Source of the DNA: JBFMFE01 sp040752295
GTDB lineage: Bacteria > UBP15 > UBA6099 > JBFMBQ01
Length of the DNA: 10,676 nucleotides
Direction of reading: 5' to 3'
Assembly (NCBI GenBank): GCA_040752295.1
Contig: JBFMFE010000254.1
Coordinates: forward strand, 1-10,676
A model generated the notes under the pieces. It was not told the origin of the DNA. It saw only the letters and a list, made by a program, of their open reading frames with translations, and did no database searches. Of this stretch, positions 1 through 5,797 are shown piece after piece (the first letter of the stretch is position 1; each line of letters begins with the position of its first letter). The position numbers and the translations under genes are program-made.

Positions 1-50
1 AAATCACCGCTAAAACCGCTCGGAACATCTCCAGCAGGACCCCGCGCGGC

Positions 51-485
51 TCAAACCCCCGCAAATCCCCTTGAAATCAAACCCGAAATCCGGTAAAATC
101 CACTCCGTATGAATAATCCGGGATAATGCTTGTTGCCACTTGCATCTGTGATCTCCGCAATGATGTCGTGATTTCCTGCCGGAATACCGGTGAGCGTAAA
201 AGCACCTGATGAATCTGTTTTTGTTGTTATATTGGGATTGTCCTCCAGATATACTGCTGCTCCCTGTACGGCACCACCAGGCGTTATTGCTGAAGCAACC
301 CTTTCTCCCCTTGCTCCAATGCGGGCCAATGTCAATCCTGATTGTGTTGTGATAGTTCCTGATAATGAAGCAGTGGTTGGTGTCGGAGTCGGTGTTGTTC
401 CGCCACCCCCGCCACCGCCGCAACCGGCGAGGATAAATACGAGAAAAAATACTACAGCAGAAAAAACACAATACATTTTCTTCAT
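51..485 (-). CDS. Small lipoprotein with carboxypeptidase-regulatory-like (beta-sandwich) domain
   Basis: This 144-aa protein begins with a type II signal peptide: basic MKK, a hydrophobic core, then lipobox LAGC with the lipidated Cys at residue 22. A run of seven glycines and a TPTPTPT linker follow. Residues 38-120 read SLSGTI, GAAVYLED, TKTDSSGAFTLTGIPAG and HDIIAEI, the signature of a carboxypeptidase-regulatory-like fold as found on surface or periplasmic lipoproteins. The start ATG (483-485) is preceded by GGGAGG 11 bases upstream, slightly far. The domain seems to end early: the last 25 residues do not look like the expected closing strands, and the frame stays open beyond TGA 51-53 to the window edge, so the gene may be shortened by a stop or frameshift. 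The surroundings are AT-richer than the rest of the window. Its function beyond envelope attachment is unknown. Confidence 0.7.
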   Translation of the reverse strand: MKKMYCVFSAVVFFLVFILAGCGGGGGGGTTPTPTPTTASLSGTITTQSGLTLARIGARGERVASAITPGGAVQGAAVYLEDNPNITTKTDSSGAFTLTGIPAGNHDIIAEITDASGNKHYPGLFIRSGFYRISGLISRGFAGV

Positions 486-1006
486 TTCTTCATCAACCTC
501 CCTTTCTGATTTTTTCGAAGAAAAATACCTGTAAATTTCGCAAAGCTATTGTCGCAGCCGAATTTGATTGGTTAGAAATTATTTTGGAGAGAGATACTGG
601 ATGGAGGTCTTCTAAACCTGAAAGGGCAGACCCCGGTTGCGCAACAAAAGGTGGTCGCTGAGTGTTACCAGCAACTGTTACCCGTTGTTCCGAGGCTGCC
701 CCAAAAAAGCAGCTCAGGGGTAACAGTTCTGAAAAACGCAATACACCCATAAACAAAACAGCCACCTTTCGTTGCGCAAGTAAAATTATAACACAAGATG
801 GGATGTCAATACAGTTTCTCAGAAAATTTTCTTAAAGATGTATTGCCTGTTTGGGATATTCATCGCTGAAGATTACCCGTCGGACCGAGAGGAATCGGGA
901 GCCATCGGTTTGGTGAGGAATCCCATTAATAATCGTTGTCACGGTTCTGATGGAAATGGAGAAAAGGGAGGGGGGATAATATATCCGGAAAGGAGCCGTG
1001 ACAGCC
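486..1006. other. AT-rich intergenic stretch with one MITE-like element
   Basis: No convincing gene is present in these 521 bases. The stretch contains the ribosome binding site of the minus-strand lipoprotein (GGGAGG near 497-502), the nested palindrome at 637-779, and the leader of the transposase remnant with its AGGAG at 991-995. I could not assign a left terminal inverted repeat of the IS. The base composition is clearly richer in A/T than the genes to the right, which fits repeated insertion of foreign DNA. Confidence 0.5.
637..779. mobile_element. MITE-like nested palindromic element (143 bp)
   Basis: The outer arms are an 18-bp inverted repeat with one mismatch: TTGCGCAACAAAAGGTGG at 637-654 and CCACCTTTCGTTGCGCAA at 762-779. 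Inside lies a perfect 11-bp pair, AACTGTTACCC (673-683) with GGGTAACAGTT (718-728), and inside that GCTGC (695-699) with GCAGC (709-713). TGTTACC also occurs twice directly (663-669 and 676-682). Because TTGCGCAA is its own reverse complement, the two ends could instead be an 8-bp target duplication flanking 10-bp terminal repeats. There is no coding capacity for a transposase, so any movement would depend on an enzyme supplied elsewhere. The layout is that of a MITE or a large folded repeat. Confidence 0.6.
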
Positions 1007-1384
1007 ATGGCAAATAAGCATGCCCCTGTAGGTAGTAAACAGGGGAAGAAGCGATTCACAGCGGAGAAAAAAGTCGAGATTTTGAGGGAATTTCTTGAAA
1101 ACAGGGTGTCGGTGTCGGACCTGTCCGAGAAGCACAGGGTGCACCCAAACAGCATCCACCAGTGGAAGAAGCAATTGTTCGAGGGCGCCGTGGCTACCCT
1201 GGACGACAAGCGCGAACGCCTCAAGGAACGCCAGTTGAATAACCTGGTTAAGTACCACCAGCGCAAGGAAGCGTCGCTCAACGAGGTCATCGCCGAACTG
1301 ACCCAGGACAACCTGAAGCTAAAAAAAAGAATGGGGAAATCTGAAGGGCACTTGGGTTCAGCCCGACGTGAGAGACGAGATCGG

Positions 1385-1464
1385 GGAGAATGGGGTCTGA
1401 GCTTGAAAATTGAATTGGAGAATGGGGTCTGTGTAGAAAGGGGTCTGAGCTTGAAAATTGAATT
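1385..1464. repeat. Short direct-repeat cluster (GGGGTCTGAGC element)
   Basis: A 25-bp unit, GGGGTCTGAGCTTGAAAAT followed by TGAATT, occurs identically at 1392-1416 and 1440-1464, a period of 48 bases. A partial third copy is interleaved: GGAGAATGGGGTCTG appears at 1385-1399 and again at 1417-1431. The cluster begins about 55 bases past the point where OrfA homology ends. It looks like an intergenic repeat family that has accumulated in or beside the dead IS; I infer, but cannot show here, that more copies exist in the genome. Confidence 0.65.
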
Positions 1465-1579
1465 TTGGGGCGCCTGTCTGCGTGCCTGTCCAACGCCTGC
1501 CCGCGCAAGCGGGTTCCCTGCGGGTTCATCGTTTTTTGTGCGACTGCCTGCTGAGGTCTTTCACTCTGTCCCGGGGGGG

Positions 1580-1602
1580 CGCCTGACGGGTGAGGCGTTT
1601 TA
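1580..1602 (+). terminator. Weak terminator-like hairpin
   Basis: CGCCT (1580-1584) pairs with AGGCG (1593-1597) around an 8-base loop and is followed directly by TTTTAT. It lies downstream of the transposase remnant on the plus strand. The stem is only five pairs, so termination would be weak. Confidence 0.3.
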
Positions 1603-1625
1603 TAAAAAAGTAGGAAGAATACCCG

Positions 1626-1704
1626 GCCCGTAAGAGCGGGGATGAATGCCTATTAAAATTTCCATATTCGTCATTTTTATTTGATGCCCCGCCCGTAAGG
1701 GCGG
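1626..1704. repeat. Paired GCCCGTAAGRGCGG hairpin repeats
   Basis: Two direct copies, GCCCGTAAGAGCGG at 1626-1639 and GCCCGTAAGGGCGG at 1691-1704, match at 13 of 14 positions. The second forms a perfect hairpin with a GTAA loop; in the first a G-to-A change spoils one pair. Together with the GCAA-loop hairpin at 1500-1513 these give three GNRA-loop stems within about 200 bases. Confidence 0.5.
1689..1704 (-). terminator. Hairpin just downstream of the DUF5693-like gene
   Basis: CCGCCC (1689-1694) and GGGCGG (1699-1704) form a six-pair stem with a GTAA loop, starting 7 bases past the stop of the minus-strand membrane protein gene. No run of T follows on that strand (it reads GGCATCAAATAAAAATG), so this may act as an mRNA-end hairpin or be only a repeat copy rather than a classic intrinsic terminator. 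Confidence 0.35.
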
Positions 1705-1710
1705 TGTAAT

Positions 1711-3672
1711 TCACTTCCGCCGGTAAAGGGACATCGCGATATTGAGCGCGGTTCTGAGGGCGATGCCGACGGCGAGTCCGAGAACGATGCCGGTCATCGT
1801 GCGCGAGAGGCTGAGGGCGAGGGGCGAGTGGAGATGGCAGAAGGTGTTGACGATGCTGACCTGCCCGACGGTTCCGGCGATGAGGACGGCTGCGCCGGCG
1901 ATGCCTCCGGGGACGAACGGCAGGGCGCCGCCCGCGATGAGCGCGGGGTGTCCGATCAGGAACTCCTTCGTCCTGGGTCTGACCCCCAGATAAAATTCGA
2001 GTTTGTCCCGCGCCTGCCTTTCGAGCGCTGAGGTGAGCGCCGGTCCCTCGTGTCCTGAGCGCAGGAGATAGACTCCCGCGAGCGCGATCATGACGATGAC
2101 TATGAGCATTTCGGCGTATCTCACGGGTTTTTCGAGGAATTGTTTCACGCCCGTCCCGCCGGAGGCGAGATAGAAAATAAAGACCAGAACGAGCGGAGCG
2201 ACGTATGCTGCTTTGACGCCCTTGAAGACGTCCATGCGGAGGAAGAAGTCCCTTTCGGCGAGGGCGGAGGCGATGAAGAGACCCGCGAGGAGGCTCAACA
2301 GCGAGCACTGTAGCCAGAGGGAGACGGTGCGCGCGAGGGAAAGGGGCGCCGCCGCGCCCTTATCGAGACGCCTGCCGCGGAGGAAAGCGAAGGCGACGGC
2401 GCAGGCGGGGACGAGGCAGGCGACGGCGAGGGATGCTGCCTTCGCGGCGTGGACGTCCTGCCCGAGGCGCAGGGCGAGGACGTGAGCCGGGACGCTCAGC
2501 GCTCCGATGGCGGCGGGCAGCCATCCGGGAAGCCGCACGAGGAAGGAGAGCAGGAGGAGGCAAAAAGAGATCATGCCGGCGAATATGGCGGTGCGCTGCG
2601 GCGGCGACGCCTCGAACGGCTCGAGGCGCCCGACGGGTCCGACGCTGAACCCGGCGTTGCGTATCGCCCCGACGACGTCGGAGACGTAGTCCATGTTTTT
2701 CTCGAACAGCCTTGCGGGGGTCAGTCCCGTGCGCTCCACGGGCAGGCGGAGGTAGACGACGCGCACGCCGCGCTCGCGCACCGCCCGGACGAACCGTTCC
2801 CTGCTTTCCGCGGGCGAAATCTTCATGAGTTCCTCCGGGGAAATGCCGTGGACGGGGAGCATCGTGCCCCTTTTCAGCGCCCTCATCCAGTCCGCGCCGT
2901 CCTGCTCGACCAGTTCGAGCCATCCGTAGAGCATATTTGCGGCGCGGAGTTCCGACTGCGTTTCGTTCAGGAGGTTCGGGTATCCGAGTATGGAATCGCC
3001 CTCGAAGACGGCGGCGGCGCTGAGGGGGATGCTCTTGAGCTTTGAGAACTTGAGTCTGATTGACGCCCGTGTTTCGAACGGGGAATTGAAGAAGCGCGGC
3101 ACGATTCGGAGGGGGGAGTCGAGGTCCGGCAGCCCGAGCGTGATTTCCTTGTATTTTTCCGGTGGGGCGTTTATGAAGCATCCGCGTGGCGGTTCGGGGC
3201 AGGCGTCGTCGCCGAAGCAGGCTCTGATGAAGGCGCGCGCGTCGCGCTCGAACGCCCCCCTGCGGCTGAAGACGAGGCGTCTGCGCGCCGGGGCGCTGGA
3301 GGCGTCGCCGGCGGGTATGGGTACGATGGCGCCGGAGTCCACGGCTTCCTGGAGCGTGAGTTCGCGCACGCCGATGGAGACGGCGCCTGCGGCGGCGATT
3401 CTGTCGAGGACGCGCCGCAGCGTGACGTTGGGCGCGGCGGGCGGAAAGGCTCCCGCGCCGGAGAAGAAGAGGGTCCGGCGCGTTTCCCGCAGGGTGGCGT
3501 AGTCCGGCGAAGAGTGGATTGGGAACGCGGCGAGGACGTCGCTGAGGTCCACGACGACCTCCACGGTGTCGTTTGCGGCTTCGTATCTGATTCTCTCGAC
3601 GAGGACGCGCGCCGAAGCCGTCATGCCGGCGACGATGATCAGGAACAGAAGAACGCGGGCGGAGGTTTTCAT
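1711..3672 (-). CDS. DUF5693-like polytopic membrane protein with exported N-terminal domain
   Basis: The protein has 653 residues. A signal peptide (residues 1-21, MKTSARVLLFLII with TASA at the end) leads to a ~340-residue soluble domain. This contains RVVYLRLP and LFEKNMDYVSDVVGAI (about 304-337), which resemble the DUF5693 family found in Firmicutes beside the polysaccharide pyruvyl transferase gene csaB. About eight hydrophobic segments follow (roughly 361-380, 384-403, 412-432, 450-471, 489-505, 520-537, 588-606, 624-643). Near the end the conserved-looking GHPALIAGGALPFVPGG and GTVGQVSIVNTFCHLHSPL also fit DUF5693. The family has no proven activity; a role in envelope polysaccharide handling is inference. 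I chose ATG 3670-3672 because it opens on a clean signal peptide; an upstream in-frame ATG at 3795 would translate through a hairpin repeat. The ribosome site is weak. No csaB-like gene is in the window, and no plus-strand neighbour suggests a function. Confidence 0.75.
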   Translation of the reverse strand: MKTSARVLLFLIIVAGMTASARVLVERIRYEAANDTVEVVVDLSDVLAAFPIHSSPDYATLRETRRTLFFSGAGAFPPAAPNVTLRRVLDRIAAAGAVSIGVRELTLQEAVDSGAIVPIPAGDASSAPARRRLVFSRRGAFERDARAFIRACFGDDACPEPPRGCFINAPPEKYKEITLGLPDLDSPLRIVPRFFNSPFETRASIRLKFSKLKSIPLSAAAVFEGDSILGYPNLLNETQSELRAANMLYGWLELVEQDGADWMRALKRGTMLPVHGISPEELMKISPAESRERFVRAVRERGVRVVYLRLPVERTGLTPARLFEKNMDYVSDVVGAIRNAGFSVGPVGRLEPFEASPPQRTAIFAGMISFCLLLLSFLVRLPGWLPAAIGALSVPAHVLALRLGQDVHAAKAASLAVACLVPACAVAFAFLRGRRLDKGAAAPLSLARTVSLWLQCSLLSLLAGLFIASALAERDFFLRMDVFKGVKAAYVAPLVLVFIFYLASGGTGVKQFLEKPVRYAEMLIVIVMIALAGVYLLRSGHEGPALTSALERQARDKLEFYLGVRPRTKEFLIGHPALIAGGALPFVPGGIAGAAVLIAGTVGQVSIVNTFCHLHSPLALSLSRTMTGIVLGLAVGIALRTALNIAMSLYRRK

Positions 3673-3736
3673 TCCCTGAATTTTAGCCCTTGAGAAGCGG
3701 GCAGTCACTATCTCCAGGGAAAATCCGGCGTCTGTT

Positions 3737-3805
3737 GACAGGCTGGAAGCCTGTCCCACAATTACAGGAGAATCCTTTTTAAGTGGGACAGGCATCTTGC
3801 CTGTC
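3737..3805. repeat. Inverted pair of GACAGGC hairpin repeats
   Basis: The left arm at 3737-3759 and right arm at 3783-3805 are reverse complements over 18-19 of 23 positions. Each arm is itself a hairpin (GACAGGC...GCCTGTC with a four- to five-base loop) followed by the CCCAC/GTGGG flank; the differences sit mainly in the loops. The pair is separated by 23 AT-rich bases. The form recalls dispersed repeats of uncultured bacteria, in which the loop drifts while the stem is kept. Confidence 0.65.
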
Positions 3806-3895
3806 GGAAAGAGATCGCCTTTTTTCCTTTATTTTTGTAAGCCTCAATAAGTTGTTCGACGGGGCGGGGGGCGCGCATCCGCGTGAATGTTTCTC

Positions 3896-3926
3896 TTGAC
3901 AAATCCGTTTGGTTGTGATTTACTAT
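3896..3926 (+). promoter_or_regulatory. Candidate sigma70-like promoter of the DUF35/thiolase operon
   Basis: A perfect TTGACA (3896-3901) is followed after 17 bases by TTTACT or after 19 bases by TACTAT (3921-3926), each matching the -10 consensus at four of six positions. It lies about 110 bases before the first operon gene in an AT-rich island flanked by GC-rich DNA. The -35 box is convincing, the -10 less so. Confidence 0.45.
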
Positions 3927-3952
3927 CGTCGAACATTTTTACATTATAGTAA
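3920..3952. promoter_or_regulatory. Candidate operator: TTACTAT-N19-ATAGTAA inverted repeat
   Basis: TTACTAT (3920-3926) and ATAGTAA (3946-3952) are perfect 7-bp inverted half-sites with centres 26 bases apart. The left half-site overlaps the proposed -10 box, the position expected for a repressor site controlling the operon. A second looser pair, GTTCGAC (3853-3859) and GTCGAAC (3928-3934), surrounds the promoter. No regulator gene is in the window. Confidence 0.35.
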
Positions 3953-3968
3953 CTATTCGAGGAAGGGC

Positions 3969-4052
3969 ATGGGAGAGTCACGGGATACGAACGCAGGGCA
4001 TTTGATTCAAAACCACGGTTTCGAGGTGACGCGATGGCGGAAACATTCGTGA
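3969..4052 (+). CDS. Possible 27-codon leader ORF overlapping the first DUF35 gene
   Basis: ATG 3969 has GAGGAAGG just upstream and opens a 27-codon frame (MGESRDTNAGHL...) that ends at TGA 4050-4052. It overlaps the start of the DUF35 gene (4034) by 19 bases in another frame. This is the usual layout for a translated leader that couples initiation of the next gene. The peptide has no recognisable features, the Shine-Dalgarno spacing is short, and codon use is neutral, so it may be chance. Confidence 0.25.
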   Translation: MGESRDTNAGHLIQNHGFEVTRWRKHS

Positions 4053-4495
4053 GAAAACAGATAGCTTCGAGCGTCCCGCTCGGTTTCGGCTACAACTACT
4101 ACGTTGGGCAGTACCTTGAAAAGTACATCCTGGCGCTGGGGGAAAGGAAAATACTCGCCGTCAGGTGTCCCGGCTGCGGGAAGGTCGTTGTGCCGCCGCG
4201 GTCCACGTGCGGGCGCTGCGACAGGGAGATGGAGGAGTGGCTCGAGGTCGGTCCCGAGGGCACTGTCGAGAACTTCACCGCGGCGTTCGTCAGGGTCAAG
4301 GACGGGCTGGTCAAGGACCTCGACGAGCCGCGGATAATCGGCATGATCAGGCTCGACGGGGCTGATTCCCTCATGGACGCCGAGATCAGGGGAGTGAGTC
4401 CCGGCGAGGTGAAAACGGGTCTCAGGGTCAAAGCGGTCTGGAGTGAAAAAATCAAAGGCAAGGTGACGGACCTTTCCCATTTCGAGCCGGTGTGA
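4034..4495 (+). CDS. DUF35 zinc-ribbon/OB-fold protein (thiolase partner), copy A
   Basis: The 153-aa protein has the full DUF35 layout. An N-terminal helical region (residues 20-38, YNYYVGQYLEKYILALGE) is followed by a rubredoxin-like zinc ribbon with ligands C45, C48, C59 and C62 (CPGC...CGRC). Next come a linker with VGPEGTVENFT (72-82) and an OB-fold barrel ending VTDLSHFEPV. Family members bind CoA substrates and dock on thiolase-superfamily partners, as in BbsA, the ChsH2 C-terminal domain and archaeal acetoacetyl-CoA thiolase complexes. GAGGTGA lies four bases before the ATG. It leads the operon 68 bases before the first thiolase-like gene, which I infer to be its direct partner. Its zinc spacing (X2-X10-X2) is identical to that of the second DUF35 protein at the other end of the operon. 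Confidence 0.9.
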   Translation: MAETFVRKQIASSVPLGFGYNYYVGQYLEKYILALGERKILAVRCPGCGKVVVPPRSTCGRCDREMEEWLEVGPEGTVENFTAAFVRVKDGLVKDLDEPRIIGMIRLDGADSLMDAEIRGVSPGEVKTGLRVKAVWSEKIKGKVTDLSHFEPV

Positions 4496-4563
4496 AGCGG
4501 CGGAATTCGTTACGGAAACGGGAAAGTCGCCTCATGCAGCCATGACTGAAAAGGAGAACGGGA

Positions 4564-5712
4564 ATGGATAAAAAGGTCGCAATCGTCGGGTATAAGCAGA
4601 CAAGGCACAAGAGCGAGACCGAGCTGACAAGGGAGCGGATGATCTACGAACTGGTTCAGTCGCTGTTCCGGGACCTCGGCATCACGCGCGACGACGTTGA
4701 CACCTTCCTCATGGCGTCGAACGATTTCCACGACGGCAGAACGATCTCGAACGTGTACACCGTGCCCCGCGTCGGCGCGTATATGAAAGACGAAGGCAAG
4801 GTGGAAATGGACGGCGCCAACGCCTGCATGTACGGAGCGATGCGGATACTTTCGGGGCTGTACGACACGGCGCTGATAACCGGGTACAGCCTCGGCGGCT
4901 CCGAGTTCCGCACGCAGCTTGTGATGTGGTACATGCTTGACCCTGTGTACGAGAGGCAGATGGGGCTTATGAACGAGCTTTCCGCCGCCGCGCTTCAGGC
5001 GCGCGCCTACATGCTCAAGTACGGCGCCACCGAGGAGCAGCTCGCAAAGACCGCAGCCAAAAGCCTGCGAAACGCCGCCGGAAACCCCAACGCGCTCCGC
5101 CGGATGGCAGACGCTTCCCCCGCCGACGTGACCGGCTCGCGCCCCCTCTACTCCCCACTCCACGAACTCCACTGCTACCCGGACACCGACGGCGCCTGCG
5201 CCGTGCTGCTGGCCTCCGAGAAACGGGCGAAGAGTCTGACCGACAAGCCCGTGTGGGTCCTGGGGATGGGGCAGTTCCAGGAGACGTACTACCTCGGCGA
5301 GCGCGACCTCGCCCGCTCAGAATCCCTTCCACTCGCCGCGCAGCGCGCCTACAGGATGGCGGGCGTGACAAATCCGCGCAGGGAGATCGGCGTCGCCGAG
5401 GTGCACGCCAACTTCGCCCACCAGGAATGGATAATTGCGGAGGGACTGGGGCTGTTCGACGAGGGTAAAGCCGCGCAGGCGATCGCCGACGGCGCAGCCG
5501 ACGCCGGCGGCGCGATGCCGATCAACCCCTCCGGCGGGGCGCTCGGCGCGCACCCGATCTGCGCGACGGGACTCATACGTATCGCGGAGGCGGCGAGCCA
5601 GTTGCGCGGCGATGCCGGAGAGATGCAGGTGAAGAGTCCGAAGCTGGCGGTCGCGCACGGACAGGACGGCGTCTGCGCCCAGGCGAACACGGTCATGGTT
5701 CTCGGCGTCTGA
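4564..5712 (+). CDS. Thiolase-fold protein A (SCP2-thiolase-like, Glu in place of catalytic Cys)
   Basis: This 382-aa thiolase-superfamily protein opens with KKVAIVGYKQT. In the segment equivalent to CxSGxxA...GxxD it reads EMDGANA...GLYD. Counting back from the shared G84, A87, I95, G98 and D101, the nucleophile position holds E81 (codon 4804-4806) instead of Cys. C88 lies seven residues on, in the following helix. The later motifs are kept: H281 in EVHANF, H330 in NPSGGALGAHPICATG and H365 in AHGQDG. Length fits a single thiolase subunit. Ordinary Claisen/thiolysis through a Cys acyl intermediate is therefore doubtful; an aldol-type or partner-dependent reaction on acyl-CoA is inferred. AAGGAG sits seven bases before the ATG. 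It follows its probable DUF35 partner and precedes a second thiolase-like gene. C88 could be an alternative nucleophile if the local alignment is gapped. Confidence 0.88.
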   Translation: MDKKVAIVGYKQTRHKSETELTRERMIYELVQSLFRDLGITRDDVDTFLMASNDFHDGRTISNVYTVPRVGAYMKDEGKVEMDGANACMYGAMRILSGLYDTALITGYSLGGSEFRTQLVMWYMLDPVYERQMGLMNELSAAALQARAYMLKYGATEEQLAKTAAKSLRNAAGNPNALRRMADASPADVTGSRPLYSPLHELHCYPDTDGACAVLLASEKRAKSLTDKPVWVLGMGQFQETYYLGERDLARSESLPLAAQRAYRMAGVTNPRREIGVAEVHANFAHQEWIIAEGLGLFDEGKAAQAIADGAADAGGAMPINPSGGALGAHPICATGLIRIAEAASQLRGDAGEMQVKSPKLAVAHGQDGVCAQANTVMVLGV

Positions 5713-5797
5713 GCGCGGCGAGCCGCCCCCGAAGTGAAAACCGCAGGCGGCAGCCCGCGGCGCGCGGCGACGGCGATAAAATGGGAGGATTGGGAAT

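Larger units (their letters stand above)
1007..1633 (+). pseudogene. IS3-family transposase OrfA remnant (OrfB missing) running into repeat DNA
   Basis: The first ~107 residues form an IS3-type OrfA. A basic KKRFTAEKKVEIL start leads to the helix-turn-helix (SVSDLSEKHRVHPNSIHQWKKQ), and a helical tail ending ELTQDNLKLKK would serve in dimerisation. OrfA binds the IS ends; catalysis normally needs the DDE domain of OrfB, made by -1 frameshifting. The A8G run at 1321-1329 looks like that slippery site, but the -1 frame hits TGA within a few codons and no OrfB follows. Homology stops near 1330; the last ~100 codons are intergenic repeats read as protein. ATG 1007 is preferred (AGGAG at 991-995, 11 bases upstream) over the in-frame GTG at 998, which sits only two bases from it. 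The element is dead on its own. Confidence 0.8.
1465..1710. other. Non-coding stretch with small hairpins
   Basis: I see no gene here beyond the spurious extension of the OrfA frame. The stretch contains a hairpin with a GCAA tetraloop at 1500-1513 (CCCGC/GCGGG), a 5-bp stem followed by TTTTAT at 1580-1602, and the paired GCCCGTAAGRGCGG repeats listed separately. Between the two copies is a short AT-rich segment (1650-1682) with no recognisable promoter. Confidence 0.45.

Noticed and set aside
493..765. Minus-strand 90-codon frame upstream of the lipoprotein gene
   Set aside because: Most of it is the nested palindrome read as protein, with no domain signature.
832..1311. Minus-strand frames opposite the transposase remnant
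   Set aside because: The plus strand encodes a recognisable IS3 OrfA with a helix-turn-helix; the reverse frames have no family features.
1385..1464. CRISPR-like direct repeats
   Set aside because: Only two full copies with a 23-base interval that itself contains repeat pieces; no array and no cas genes.
1974..1994. GGGTCTGACCCCC palindrome resembling the GGGGTCTGAGC repeat
   Set aside because: It lies inside the DUF5693-like coding frame and shares only the short GGGTCTGA core, so it is probably chance.
2360..3181. Minus-strand open frame of 273 codons inside the DUF5693-like gene
   Set aside because: Arg/Pro-rich composition and full overlap with a signal-peptide-plus-TM protein in another frame mark it as a shadow.
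3673..3795. Upstream in-frame start for the DUF5693-like gene
   Set aside because: It would add 41 residues encoded partly by the GACAGGC repeat and bury the signal peptide.
4542..4571. Nine-codon frame overlapping the start of thiolase A
   Set aside because: Too short, without its own ribosome site; it simply spans the Shine-Dalgarno of the next gene.
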